The position numbers and the translations under genes were made by a program. From positions 31,128,501 to 31,192,500 of the forward strand of contig BRKX01000009.1 of the NCBI GenBank assembly GCA_026008535.1: 64,000 nt of DNA. Reading direction: 5' to 3'. This DNA comes from Perilla frutescens (lineage: Eukaryota > Streptophyta > Magnoliopsida > Lamiales > Lamiaceae). The notes beneath the pieces are model-generated. The model did not search any database and was not told the origin of the DNA. It saw only the letters and a list, made by a program, of their open reading frames with translations. The stretch's first letter is position 1, and each line of letters opens with the position of its first letter. This document shows positions 21,579 through 33,904 of this stretch, piece by piece.

Positions 21579-23505
21579 GTTCTAGAATGTGCCCTAATCG
21601 GCTTGGAGGGCACATGATTAAAGATAAGACAGAAGTTTAAAGATGGAAGAATTCTAGTACTGTTCAATTGGAAATAAAGCTGCTATACATTTTGTATTAT
21701 TCAATTAAAAAGAGAGTTTGAAGCTGCTTTTGCAAACTAGTTTTATAGGCTCAACTTATTTTCCAAATATGCAAACTTGTAGTTGTTGACTTCTCATGTC
21801 ATCACTGAAACAAGCCGAGACAATTGCGAACAAAAACACTTTTAGTCAGGCCGAATTCAAACATTAAAATTTGTGGCTGGCTCGAGTTCGCACCGAGCCA
21901 AATCCTAATTCTAATTTTGCAAGCTAAATTCATACATATTGTCATTCGGTTTGTTCGATCTCGATTTCACCCCTAGTCAAAACCCATCAAACAGTTCTCA
22001 TACTCACATCCGGAACTTAATTTCATTCATACATCCATATCAAAGCTGTTAGACATATATTCTTTGAATTGATCTATACTTTTTGATTTTCTATTGTTAT
22101 CTTTATTTTCCTTATTTAATACAATTATTTAGGTTAAATTATTTTTAGGCTTATAATAATGAAAATAAAATGATGTTGCTCCAGCTTGGAGCTCCAAGTT
22201 TAGGTTAATTCTTTTGTCCCTTGTACGGTTACGAGTCGTTTAGATCATCAAAAGATCATTAGAATTGAATCAATAAATTATCTGTTTGGGCATGATTTTA
22301 TTCTAGATCAACCATTTGGCTTGGATATGTGAAATCATAATTGTTATTTTACGCTACTTCATATTTCAATATATCACGAAAATGGGCCACCCAGATATAT
22401 GTCCGTGGGTTGCCACTCTGATGTGGACCTAAGAGGGGTTGCCACCTGAAAGTGGGCCTTGGTGTGGATTTCCACCTCGTATACTGTTCATAGATGACTA
22501 GTTTAAAAGGGGAATGAATTGTTACGTTCCACATCAGTTTCACATGAAAATGTGGATATATAAATGGGAGTCAACCACCATATACTTTTGATCATGTTTT
22601 TGGATCTATATACCTAAGAAAAATGAATTCATATATAATTAAATTATATTTGACAAATTTTTACCTATTACCACACATTTTTATGTAAAAAATATATTTT
22701 TAAATTTGTGACTGAGAGACATTAAAATTAAAAAAGTTTTTACTATTAAAATTTTTATCATCAGATGAAAGAATCATATCATCAAATATATCTTATGATA
22801 TCCTAATATAAAAGGACACCAATTTCATTCAGATTAGTGTTATGCTCGTACCAAGGAAACACTTTATGATTTTTTTAATAAAATGTGAAATTACGTTACA
22901 CTTGTGTGGAGCATTAATTCTGCAAACGTTCACATCAATGTTCATGCACATTGTAGATAATGATCACAATCAATTACTTGAACGTTATGAAGAACTTAAT
23001 TGTAAATGTAGAATGTAAAGAACATGAGGAATTGGTAATCTTATTCGACCAACAAATCTACGTCAGGGGGGACTTGTCAAGTCCATGGGAAATAATTCAC
23101 TAATCTGATACAATGTTTAGTCAGGCTATTATACGCAGCTGACCTCACATCACTCGATACCCTTTCTACCCGTACACCCTCATTGATCTTGAGATTTTCT
23201 ACTCAGAGCACAATCAATCCCCTGTACAAACCAATGTTTGAATAGTCTTAGACTTCAAGAGCTTCGGTATTGATAAAGAATTCTCCCTCTAGCACTAAAT
23301 GCGAATTATGATGCTACAGTGGTGACAAGAATAGATAGTATATCACGAGCCATGTTGGGTAAGGTTCTAAACTTCAAAGTGTTTGATTTCCACTAATCTA
23401 ACACGTTAAAGCTAACACCTAATTATTCCTTGCACACACATAGACCATCTTCAAAGTATATGTCCAATTCTGACTTGCAGGTATAAGGGTATCCAATTCT
23501 TGTGC
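21579..23505. other. non-coding, probably old LTR-retrotransposon sequence
   Basis: 21579 onward continues the pre-E1 locus. A stretch at about 22500-22590 (ATTGTTACGTTCCACATC ... TATATAAATGGGAG) has the look of an LTR promoter with a TATATAAA box. CACCCCTA at about 21967 resembles a hAT end. No gene was recognised and no boundaries could be fixed. Confidence 0.35.
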
Positions 23506-25195
23506 CTATAATTCAAACTTAGTTATCCCTTTGGATTTACCCTTCACAGTTCCAGCACCAATAATTTTATCAGATGACATGATTCTTGTTGTATTATCTG
23601 ATCTTACATTGTTAGAAACAATATTGGCCACATATTCAGCATAGAGTTCAAATAAGGAAGAACATATCAATTCAATCTCATCAAGAGCTTTAGAAGCATA
23701 TATATTCGAGTAGCAAAAATCAACCAACTTAATCTTATATCTAGGATCCAAACTATACCCATAGCCATCAATAAATTACAATCACCCCAATACTTATCAA
23801 ATTTTTCCCTCATCCGCAAAGACAAATTTCGAACAAATTCCTCACTATCATCGCTTGACTTCTCATTTAAAAGTTGTCTTATTTTCAAACTTCGGGAAGA
23901 AAGAAATTTGAAGTTGGATAATTGACACCAGAAAATATATGTGTGACATCATTGAATGATTCTACAAATTTACAAACCTCATTTGCTCTATCCTAATCAC
24001 TTGCAGATGGCAACCATTGGTAATGTGGATCTCTTTCTTTGTATTGAGGAAACACATCCTTAAATGCCAAAACAGATTCTTACATTGCATAAGTAGAATT
24101 CCACGTGTTGGTATATCAAGGACTAAACCTTTTGATGTTGGAAGTTGTAATTGCTTTACTATTTCAGTGAACTTGTGAAGTCGTGATGGTGACATTTTTA
24201 GATACTTGACACTTTCACGAATGTTCTCAATAACATTTCGTATCTTATGTAGGCCATCATACACCATACGATTTAGTACATGTGCACAATATCTCACATG
24301 AAAGATCTTTCCACCAAAATAAAAATTCTCTTTAATTGAAAAATTATATTTAAGATTCTAGGCAACCACATCATTGGATGATGCATTATCCAATGTGATA
24401 GTTGAGATCTTATTCTCAATCTCCCAATCAATTAAACATTGAAAAATGCAGTTTGAAATCATAAGTCCAATATGAGGAGGTGCTATAGCACATACATTTA
24501 AGATGCCTTTTTTGCATCTCCCACTCCGAATCCAGAAAATGACATGTAAGACATAGATAACTAATGTTTTGATTAGAAATCCATAAATCTGATGTCAAAC
24601 TAAATCTCGCAATACCTTCAAACATAGCCCTAAGTTTCTTCTTTTCTGAAGCGCATAATTATATCCAGTCACTCCTTAGTGTAACTTGAGACATCTTCTC
24701 AAATCGAGAATTTAATATTTTGCAAAAGATGACAAAAAAAATCATGCTCCATCATGTTAAATGAGTATTCATGCACAGTAACCATCTTTGTTAAACACTC
24801 TCTTACTTTGTCTTTATCATACTTAAAAGTAATAATTGTGCCACCCGAGCCACCTCCAAAGTCAGTAGGGCTTTTGGGTTGAAAAGATAAAAGCTTTTGG
24901 TTTTTAGTCACTGCAAGACGGGCTGGACAACTCTCCAAGTGCCGATGGAATTGTGTTGTTGAACCTTGAGAATTGGTTGTAATTAGCGTACCGTCATCCA
25001 ATGTAATAACTGCAAACTCTAACCAAACTTTAGATTTTCTTTTTTTGATATGTTTTCAATTGAGATTGTTCATGCTTTGGCGAGTTATTTTTTGCAGTAT
25101 TTTCATTTTTATCTTTCTTAATAACTATTGGCATCGGAGTTTCATTTGTAGAAGAATCCGTATTCTGATTCTCTCAAGCAACACAATTGTTCAAT
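23506..25195 (-). pseudogene. decayed BED-finger hAT transposase (RICESLEEPER/DAYSLEEPER type)
   Basis: Minus-strand pieces in several frames line up in the order of a hAT transposase. A BED-like region near 25030-24900 (KSKVWLEFAVITL, then TTQFHRHLESCP) has lost its first cysteine pair. Next comes KYDKDKVRECLTKMVTVHEY (about 24830-24770), then FSLTSDLWISNQNISYLCLT (about 24605) in the catalytic core. RYCAHVLNRMV and IRESVKYLKMSPSRLHKF follow (24300-24170), then RMREKFDKYWGDCNLLMAMG (about 23815) and MDPRYKIKLVDFCYSNIY (about 23750). Stops and frameshifts separate nearly every piece, and the C-terminal dimerisation motif was not found. A hAT-like end, ATCACCCCTA, lies to the right at about 25735-25744. 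Confidence 0.75.
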
Positions 25196-26345
25196 AAGTA
25201 AAATAGAGAAAAATATGTAGGATAACACCATTGTGGTACTTAAGTAAAATAAAGAAACATACAACACCATCAATACATATATCTAAGTTCTCTGATGTAA
25301 ATAATCAAACACATATCGTGCATCATATTGTCAACAAACTTAAATACATAAACAAATAAATCATCAATACCTTCAGATAAAACTAGTTACAGAACTTCAC
25401 TAATTGTTTCAAAAACAACGCACACAACGCACTAGGAGTCCAAAGAGATAGAGACGAAGTAGTTTGTGGATTGGTTGCGTGACTTAACCAGTTAACCCTA
25501 ATTAAACTTTTAATTACAATCTAAAATTCTCAATTCTAATCTTATAGGAAATATGAAAGTTTTTTAATTTATAGTTATTTTCATATTGTAAATGATTGAT
25601 GAATAACGATTTGAAATTTTCAATTAAGAAAATCAAAACCTCAATAAAGGAAAGTACATTTGTAGAATATTTAAAATATATTGAAAAAGACAATCAAGAG
25701 GCATATACTCACTGAGCAACATACTCGGTGTGATTATCACCCCTAGTTTTAACTCGCTAAATGGTCTAACATGAAACTATCAAAGTTATTGTACTCAAAG
25801 TTTTGAAAATACCCCTATGTCAAAACGGATGAGATCCTCGATTAACCAAAACAATATTTCATCTCTAATTCCATTTTTTGAATTATACTACGTATATTTT
25901 TTAAAATTCCTTCATTAATATTGCTAATAAATTTTATGGGTAGTTATTGAATTTATGAAATACACGCATAGAAAATCAGACAATTTGAATATTAGAGACG
26001 AAATACCGTTTCAAAATGCAAGATCTTGCCTACAATAAAAATAAACAAATAAATAAATAATCAACCCCCTTTTGTGCTTTCATGTTATCATGTATCCGTG
26101 TCCTCGTATATTTATGTATAGTGATTTCGTATTCCGTAATTTATTTCATGATTTTGTCGTGAAAACATTTATCATATAACATTCTACATGAACTAGCTAT
26201 TTCTCAACTTTATAACAAAAATAATTAAAAATCAGCTTTGGTCGTTAAAAAATCACAATTTTGAGCTCAACTATATATATATTTAATGAGCTCAAGCTTC
26301 CTTTTTTTAGAAATTGTCTTTAATTAAGAAGCTTGATTTGAATTA
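25196..26345. other. intergenic, AT-rich
   Basis: Nothing coding. ATCACCCCTA at about 25735-25744 may be the right terminus of the hAT element whose transposase lies at 23.5-25.2 kb; I did not find its left terminus. Confidence 0.45.
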
Positions 26346-26566
26346 CTCCCTTCATCTCATTCATTTAGGCTACTCAGATTTTTTACTAGCATTAAGAAAA
26401 TTATTAGAAAAAATAATTAAATCATTAGACTTCATAATATGCTCATATTTATTTTATTTAACAATAAAAAATAAATGCTTACTGTAATATATTAAATATG
26501 AGCATATTAATAAATAAGCTAAATAAATATAGAAACTCACCTATATATTGGGACATAAAAAAAAAG
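26346..26566. mobile_element. degenerate Stowaway-like MITE
   Basis: It starts CTCCCTTCATCTCATTCATTTAGG after a TA, close to the Stowaway CTCCCTCCGTCCC terminus. The far end has TATATTGGGACATAAAA, matching the inward part of the opposite terminus but with the outermost bases lost. A central inverted block (ATGCTCATATTTA / TAAATATGAGCAT) supports a foldback structure. Confidence 0.5.
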
Positions 26567-26805
26567 CACATGTGAATTAATAAGATGCATGGAATAATAA
26601 ATTACGCTTATTCCAGCCCAACCTAAAATTAAAAAACTTGAATACGAACCAAACTCGAGCCTCATTAAAAAAGCTTGAATGGAGTTAGCCTCCTATGAAG
26701 AATTCAACCAATTAATTAAGATAAACATTATTTAATTTGGTTACAAACTTGATCATTTGGAGTTAGGTCTTAATTACTTAGTTACATACTCAACTCGTTG
26801 GATTT

Positions 26806-26920
26806 TTTTTTTATTATTTTTTTACTCACACACCCGACCTGTGGTATTGAAGAGGTTCGAACCCGTGACCTTTGGCCTCCGAGCAACCTCACTCCACCAC
26901 TAGACCATCCCCACCGGGAC
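26806..26920 (-). mobile_element. tRNA-derived SINE with 19-bp target duplication
   Basis: On the minus strand the head has an RNA polymerase III A box (TGGTCTAGTGG, 26897-26907) and B box (GGTTCGAACCT, 26853-26863), about 34 bp apart. The 3' end runs into an A-rich tail (T-rich on plus, 26806-26822). The flanks TACTCAACTCRTTGGATTT at 26787-26805 and 26921-26939 are identical but for one base, as expected of LINE-driven insertion. There is no acceptor-stem pairing, so it is not a tRNA gene. Confidence 0.82.
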
Positions 26921-26999
26921 TACTCAACTCATTGGATTTACTTTGACTTTGCACGTACGGCCGGTTCTTCTTTCAACCAATTAAAACGGTAGTCTCAAC

Positions 27000-27385
27000 A
27001 CCTGGAAAAATATCTTTTTATATATTATATGTATACGTATAATTTATATATGATATATATAAAATATATATGCAAATATTTTATATATAACAATTTGGTT
27101 CGTTAGTTCAGCATGCAGCTGCTTCTTGATGATTTATTTTTAGGAATCTGGTATTTAAATTCATATTGCAGCACAATTCATCTATTATATATATATATAT
27201 ATATATATATGCGTTTTGGTTTTGCCTCAACTACTAAATCAAACTGACTACTCTAATAAGAATCTTAATAATGTATTAGGACCGTCACAAAACTTAGAAA
27301 CAAATAATTAATCAATGTTGAATTTAATTTATATCCAGAAAAAAATGAATGAGGAAATAAACAAATGACGTTATATTGATCATCA
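27000..27385. other. 3' flank of the calmodulin-like gene
   Basis: AT-rich with a (TA)n tract at about 27185-27210. No coding sequence. The calmodulin-like gene's 3' UTR should begin here, but no unambiguous polyadenylation signal could be chosen. Confidence 0.5.
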
Positions 27386-27814
27386 TTAAGACGACATCAT
27401 AACCTTAAACTCGTCGAAATTGAGAACTCCATCGCCGTTAAGATCAAAACAGGCAATCATATTCTTGCAATCATCAACGGTTCTCCTGTGCCCCAATCTG
27501 CTCAACATTTTCTTTAAGCTCTTCGGGGTAATGCACGCGCTTCCGCCTTCCGGCGCGTACAGTTCGAACGCCGCCTTCAAATCGCTCTGTTTCTCTTCCT
27601 CCCCCGCTCCCTCCACTATATTCACCAAATCCTCCAAACACAACAATCCGTCCCCGTCCGAATCCATCAGCGCCACCGCCGTCTCCGCCTCCTCCGCCGT
27701 AATGTCCCCGCCGATCGAGGCCACACACTGCCGCAGCTCCGCGGGGCATATCTTGCCGTCGGCGTTGGAATCGAAATGGTTGAAAACTCTCTCGTATTGC
27801 TCGTATTTCTCCAT
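27386..27814 (-). CDS. calmodulin-like EF-hand calcium sensor (CML)
   Basis: A 142-residue, intronless calcium-binding protein. Plant CMLs of this size turn calcium pulses into protein binding, usually in the cytosol or nucleus. Four EF-hand positions: EF1 (residues 15-26, DSNADGKICPAE) and EF4 (124-135, DLNGDGVLNFDE) have all canonical ligands. EF2 (51-62, DSDGDGLLCLED) ends in Asp instead of Glu. EF3 (about 86-97) lacks the acidic ligands and should not bind calcium. There is no signal peptide, N-myristoylation glycine or prenylation motif. The start at 27814 is the first ATG, with a TATA box about 120 bp upstream. Size and hand pattern fit the CML37/38/CML19-31 type group; an exact orthologue cannot be named. 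Third-position GC is much higher than in the flanks, as expected of a constrained gene. Confidence 0.93.
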   Translation of the reverse strand: MEKYEQYERVFNHFDSNADGKICPAELRQCVASIGGDITAEEAETAVALMDSDGDGLLCLEDLVNIVEGAGEEEKQSDLKAAFELYAPEGGSACITPKSLKKMLSRLGHRRTVDDCKNMIACFDLNGDGVLNFDEFKVMMSS

Positions 27815-27929
27815 TGAAATTGAACGATAATATATTATACACTATAACTGAGGTGTGAAATAACTGTCTTAAAAGATTTGTTTTGGTTAAGGTTTTTGTT
27901 GATTTGATGAAGTTAAGGTTTGAAGTTTG

Positions 27930-28027
27930 ATGTATTTATAGCCATTTGCAAGTAAACGCGGGGAAATGTTTGACCGTACTTCAAAGTTATGCGTGCTGGC
28001 TGATTCCAACAAAGCAGTAAACCGCGG
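27930..28027 (-). promoter_or_regulatory. promoter of the calmodulin-like gene
   Basis: Reading toward the gene, a TATAAATA box lies at 27933-27940. Further upstream are two CGCG boxes matching the CAMTA consensus VCGCGB (27956-27961 ACGCGG; 28022-28027 CCGCGG) and a W-box TTGACC (27970-27975, plus strand). CAMTA and WRKY sites suit a calcium- and stress-responsive CML; activity is inferred. Confidence 0.55.
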
Positions 28028-28868
28028 CGAAGGCAGCTGTTTCATCATTCTTAATTATTAAATGTATATATTTTTTCCTTGTGCGTATTAAGATTGATTC
28101 AAATTAAAGCGGTTTACAATTTGAATAAACACGGAAATATAATATTATTTTAGTTCCAGAAGATGGAAGTTTAAAATTAAAGTTAGGTTATTTAGGAAAC
28201 GTATTTTATAAAGAATATTAAAATACTCCGAATTAATTAAAATAAAGTGGAGGTTTAATTTTTCTTATGTATATATCTAATATATATCTGAATTTCCAGA
28301 TCAAAGGTCAAAGATAATGATTGGTATAACCGCAGTAACTGACACAAACCACTAAATTCTAATTCTAATGCAAGGTGACTACAATATATCCTCTATTTCT
28401 GCGGCCGATATATGTTTTGGGCCCATTAAAATTTACTTATTTGTATTTTTTTTTTTGTCCAAAAATAAAAATTTCTGCCAAAAAATCCGGCCGCACTGAA
28501 AAATCTATCGTGACACTTCAACTAACATATTGTGATACTTAATTATCTATTATGACTATCCAAAATCGAGATTATTTTATAGGTCGGACCATAAATATTG
28601 AAAATATCAAAAATTGATTTTAAATAGTAAATAATGCATCCCCTCCACCTTAGAATTTACCCATATTAGGTAGACTTAGCGGCATAAATTTAGATATCTA
28701 CAAACATGAGTCATATAATGATCATGGATGGAAATTTTGAGGTAGTAAAGTAGATACAGCTGGTCCCATCGAAATTAAGAGAACGGCAGTTTTTTATGGG
28801 AAATTTACCATATCCTTCAATTATTGTTCATAATATTTAAATTAAAATTATAAATTATCATATCACCT
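28028..28868. other. intergenic, no gene seen
   Basis: AT-rich upstream flank of the calmodulin-like gene. Scattered TGTGACA/TATTGTGATA phrases resemble the interior of the MITE that follows, but no element boundaries were found. Confidence 0.45.
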
Positions 28869-29041
28869 GGGAAATTATATGTCACTATTGCATGAAAGGT
28901 GTTCACTATGACAATATATTTAATATGACATACACATTTATCACAATAGATCAATTATAATATATGAGAGTGTCATATTAAATGTATTATGATAATGAGC
29001 ACATTACATTCAAGACAGCAAGAGTAGCATGTAATTTACCC
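28869..29041. mobile_element. foldback MITE related to the Mutator-like element
   Basis: The left end is GGGAAATTATATGTCAC and the right end, read inward, GGGTAAATTACATGCTAC. The arms pair for much of their length and meet at a shared TTTAATATGACA. Flanks ATATCACCT (28860-28868) and ATATCACCA (29042-29050) are a 9-bp duplication with one mismatch. The terminal GGRAAATTATATGC motif matches the TIR of the 37.9-44.4 kb element. Confidence 0.75.
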
Positions 29042-29383
29042 ATATCACCATTTAGACATTGTAATATTCAAATCCCAACTATCACATCATTATTTCTTAC
29101 TCCTACACAACCCTCGTAGAATGGTGTTCGCTAATTCTGATTTTTCTCGTTATTCATTTTTCCTAATTATTATTTGAGTCCAAAATTTAAATATCATATG
29201 TGTGTGTGGGTGTCTCATAATTTTTGTACATCTATTTTTTAATTAGTCATTTTATTTTTAGTTTACCATGATTGAAGAATAATATGTGATTGTTATTTAT
29301 TACATGTAATTATAACTTGTGTATCCAATTAGATTAAATATCTTTAGCTAAACTTTTATTATATCCACATCTATATATATATA

Positions 29384-29585
29384 TATATACATATTCTAAC
29401 ACACTTTTATTTTTCCTCTCATTTGTAAAAGGGCATTATAGATATTTATTTAACATTATATGAGCATTATAGTATATATATATATATATTATAACACACT
29501 TTTACAATTTCTGTTTTCCCGCTCATTTACAAAAGGTCATAATAGACATTTACGTTAACATTATATGGCCATTTTAGTAATTTAT
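29384..29585. repeat. tandem duplication of a ~105-bp AT-rich unit
   Basis: Two adjacent copies each contain an ATAT tract, TAACACACTTTTA, CTCATTTRYAAAAGG, an ATTATAGA/CATAATAGA block and AACATTATATGRSCATT. Confidence 0.7.
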
Positions 29586-29683
29586 ACATATAAACATATA
29601 TATCAATTGTAAATAAGGTAATATTTTCCATCTACATATAAAATATACATACATAAATATGATTGTATGAATTTAATGATTGT

Positions 29684-29725
29684 AGTAGTAGTAGTAGCAG
29701 TAGTAGCAGCAGTAGCAGGAGCAAC

Positions 29726-29757
<32 letters not shown>

Positions 29758-29914
29758 TAGTAGTAGTAGTATATGGTTATTTATTTAAATAAAAATAAAT
29801 AAATAATGATATACTATGGATTAAGAGGAGTGGTGGTGGTGGTGGTGGTGGTGGTGGTGGTGGTGGTTATTTATTTAAATAAAAATAAATAAATAATGAT
29901 TTATGATGGATTAA

Positions 29915-29949
<35 letters not shown>

Positions 29950-30026
29950 TATGGTTATTTATTTAAATAAAAATTAATAAATAATGATATACGATGGATT
30001 AAGAGTAGTAGTAGTAGTAGTAGTAA

Positions 30027-30070
<44 letters not shown>

Positions 30071-30115
30071 TATGGTTATTTATTTAAATAAAAATAAATA
30101 AATAATGATATACGA
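29684..30115 (+). repeat. composite satellite: triplet microsatellites alternating with a ~55-bp spacer
   Basis: There are four units, each a triplet tract followed by the same spacer (TATTTATTTAAATAAAAATA..., then ATGATATACGATGGATTA). Tract 1 (29684-29770) mixes GTA, GCA and GGA; tract 2 (29831-29868) is pure GTG; tract 3 (29916-29949) and tract 4 (30003-30070) are GTA. The spacer includes an ATTTATTTAAATAAAAAT inverted repeat. It does not read as a gene. Confidence 0.9.
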
Positions 30116-30119
30116 TGGA

Positions 30120-31173
30120 TTACACGTATATAAATAATGATATATGATGGATTACACATAATGAGTATCCAAAATCATTGTTTGTTTTAATTTAATTGCA
30201 AAATGAATTACAATATATATATATAGAGAGAGAGAGATTTACATTATTATTACATGTCTATAATTAAATCAGTAATTTATAGATTGATTGCAAATCATTC
30301 AATTCTCATATTTTCCTCAATTAATAAGGTTGATTTTTCAATCCGAATTAGATATATTGTAAAAGGTTTATGATTGATTCCCGTGACTTTTTCATTAAAA
30401 ATATTACAAATCCATATACAGTATATTATTTTCTATACTAAAATCAATATACCGTGCATATATTATAGATTATAATATATGTTAATTTATTTCCATGAAA
30501 TTAGCAGAGCAACATAACTATATATTAATTTATTTCAATTTGTTATTCATTTTAAAAATTTACCAGTAATCGACTAATCGTATGAATAATAATTATATAC
30601 CCTATACGTTATTAATATTATAGTTTTAAAATAAAATAAAAAAATTCCGCCCATTTGATAGGAATGAAATAGTTAATTAGTTAATTTATAATAACTATAT
30701 TAATAGTCAATTATCATTAATGAATCCACAACTAATAAGTCAATTAGTCTGTATTTCTATGATTAGGATGAAAATCAATAATTAATAGCTCCCAATTCAT
30801 CATCCCAATTTAATTAAAAAAATTATGGTCAAAATCCAATTCAACTTCCAGATTTTCTTATAATATATCACATAAAAATACATCTACAACAAAAATTCGT
30901 GGACAAGTATATGAATGTGATGCTCAATGATTATGCTCTCCTGTCTTTTGCTCTTGCATTAATATTGATCTTAAAGATTTGGTTCACGAATGTCTTTGTT
31001 GTCTGTCATCGGTTCTCTCTTGCTCGACCTATTTTATTTTTACCAATGAGCGTCAACTAGCTTGATTTTGATTTGAAGATTGAGAAAACCTAACGAAAAA
31101 ATAAAGAGCTCTTGGTATGCCATGTTGGCGGCTGTTTTTTTTTTCAATATATTTATCAAGTCTATAATATTAT
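30120..31173. other. intergenic, no gene seen
   Basis: Strongly AT-rich, with a short (TA)n(GA)n tract at 30215-30235. Nothing coding or structured was found. Confidence 0.5.
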
Positions 31174-31557
31174 ACTAGCTTTTACAATCATGCACGAAGA
31201 TAATTTTATAAATATAATCTTTAAGTAATACATTGCAAAGATTTCTATATTCATTATTAATTAACAATATTTTACTTTAATTTAATGACAAAAAATATGC
31301 GAGATCGTCTTACGGGTCGAAATTCGTATGATCCGTTATTGTAAAGGTTTCTTGTATGTACTTACAGTGTAAAAATAAAATGGTGTGACTTTATTGTTTA
31401 GGAGATTTTTATTTTAACAAATATATGTTTGCCAAAGAAGAAAAATAGAGTGGAATTTGTGGAAGGAGAATAATGGATAGATTTATAAACATGAAGAGAA
31501 TTGCGAAAATAATTATAGAAAACACCTATTTTTATGTGTGTGTGTGTGTGTGTGTGT

Positions 31558-31590
<33 letters not shown>

Positions 31591-32299
31591 CTACAACACT
31601 GAAACACTTGGCTAAGTTATTATTATGTTTTTTTAATCATTAGGTAGGCTGAATTTTTATTTTATTTTTAACAGTGTCTATATTTCGTCATTTACACTTG
31701 GGCCTCTATAATTATATATAGTTTAAGTTATGCCATATATATTTTTCAAATTCTTTTTCAGTCCTGTATCTCAAGTCTTATTTATTAGAATCAAAATTAA
31801 ATGTATGATGATTTTATAATCTTTATACTAGTTACAATATTTAACAAATAGTGCAAAAAGTTTAGGACATTTTCTTATGTGTTGAAGTTGTGATTATACT
31901 ATGAATCAATCATCTACATGCATATCTCTTATCAATTATTGCTTTCAATCTAATATCAATATCAATATAGGTTGAAAAGTGTGAGAAACCTACATATCAA
32001 ATTAAATTAAAATGAGTCTTGTGTGAGATCACCTTATGGAACAAAATTCATAAGACATGTTAAAATTCGGATTTAAAATACCATCAAACATTAAAAAAAT
32101 AACAAATGTGATATTGAATATAAATTTGGATATGGATCTTACGGATTTCGACCTGTAAGACGGTCTCACACATTTTTTGTCATTAAATTAAAGTAAAATG
32201 TTGTTAATTAATAATGAATATTGAAATCTTTGCAATGTATTACTTAAAGATTATAATTATAAAATTATCTTCGTGCATCGCATGAGGGTAAAAGCTAGT
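31174..32299. mobile_element. foldback element with long inverted arms
   Basis: The left arm (31174-31340) starts ACTAGCTTTTAC and the right arm (about 32110-32299) ends GGGTAAAAGCTAGT. The arms are inverted copies over about 170 bp, including GCACGAAGATAATTTTAT and GAYCGTCTTACRGGTCGAAAT with their complements. The interior is non-coding and contains the TG/GA microsatellite. Both flanks are TA-rich. The class is uncertain. Confidence 0.7.
31535..31591. repeat. (TG)n(GA)n microsatellite
   Basis: A TG run of about 11 repeats is followed directly by a GA run of about 14 repeats. Frames crossing it are artefacts. Confidence 0.95.
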
Positions 32300-33904
32300 A
32301 ATATATAGAATTATACATCATCGCATTTTATTTCATTTACTTTTGATACTTTTCATATACGCATATACTATATGTACATAAATAAATTATTATACTAATC
32401 TACTTGTTATCCCAATTTTTGACGGAACAAACATATTTTTTTGAAGTAACGTCTCATCTCTTAAATCATTTTTATTTGGTCTAATTATGCTTTTCTTTTT
32501 CTTTCATATTGTTTCTTGAATATTTATTTACTCTCATCACATTATTAGTTAGTGTAGATATCTTCAAAAAGTTTAAATTTATATTTTTTGGTCATCTTTC
32601 TAGCTATATAATTTTGATGTATATATATTTTTTATTTAATCAAACACAAATCATTTTTTCTTTTAATAAGTAATAATGTCGCAAATTACAAATTAAACTA
32701 TGCATCAATGCAAAAATAACAAATTCCATAGACAATAAAATGAACCTTGAAATTGATGAATTGAAAAAAAAAATTCTTATTAATCTAAAAATAATTACAA
32801 CAATATGACCATTCATTATGTTGAAAAAAAATATAAATTTAAGATATTGAAATTTACATAAAATTAAAAAACTAAAAAAATTTAAAATCAACATGATAAC
32901 ATATCTTATAATTTTTTTTTATAAAATTATAATAAAAACTAAACATACAATAATACTAATCATTTTTCTTTTTGTTTTCAAATTGGGGTAACAGAGAACC
33001 GGTAGATTTTGATTCGAGATGTCTCACTTTTACACATGATTTCTACTATTTGGATACCAAAGCTCGCATATCTTTAAGATCCGCAGTTCTTTGAAAATTA
33101 TTATATAGATTTTAGTTTAAATATTTTATATAATATTAAATTCATATTTACAATTTCTAATAAAATAATAATAATAATTGTAAATATATTATTCGTGCAT
33201 CGCATGAAGGGTCATTCTAGTTAATATTATATTATTGGATTGCATTCTAATTCTATTTCTAATTTTGATATATTTGATTAAATAGTTTAATTGTAATTAT
33301 GAATTCAAATTTTAAATATACGTTGCAGCATTGTAGAATCAAATGAACTTAAATATAGTTAACTAGTTTGTTAGTCATGTTAGTTTATTATTTTTCATTA
33401 GTCGTGTTCAAAATTCAACATATAAATGTCAAAATGTTTTTCTCATATCTTATAATTATGTATATCTCATTTTTATGATAAACATACTAAATTTGGATAT
33501 TAAATTAGATTAAATATCATATTTTTGCTAAATTTTTATGATAAGTTTACTAAATATTATATTATTGCATTGTATATTTTTTCTTATTTTGATATATTTG
33601 ATTAAATACTTGAGTTGTAATTATAAATCCAAATTTTAAATATATAGTGCAATATTGTAGAATCAAATGAACTCAAATGAATATACAATATTGTAAGTAA
33701 ATACAGACGTGCAAAAATATAAAAATAAAATAAAAAACGATATATATGTCTATATATATATATATCAATATACCGAAATATATCAATATATCAAACCGAG
33801 GTATATACCGATATATATCAAAATACTGGTATATACCGCGGTAATATCAAAATTTCTAAAATTTCATACCATTATTATATCGAAAATTCTAAGCATGGTA
33901 GTTG
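32300..33904. other. AT-rich intergenic DNA with element fragments
   Basis: No gene. GTGCATCGCATGAAGGGTCA plus TTCTAGT at about 33194-33221 repeats the right-terminal motif of the foldback element, so a second, truncated copy probably ends there. 33740-33850 is an array of TATACCGATATATC phrases similar to 54480-54670. Confidence 0.45.

Noticed and set aside
26850..26917. Possible tRNA gene on the minus strand (A and B boxes).
   Set aside because: No acceptor or anticodon stem pairing, and an A-rich tail and 19-bp target duplication are present; it is a SINE.
29684..30115. CRISPR-like repeat-spacer appearance of the composite array.
   Set aside because: The 'spacer' is the conserved part and the repeats are triplet microsatellites in a plant genome; it is a satellite.
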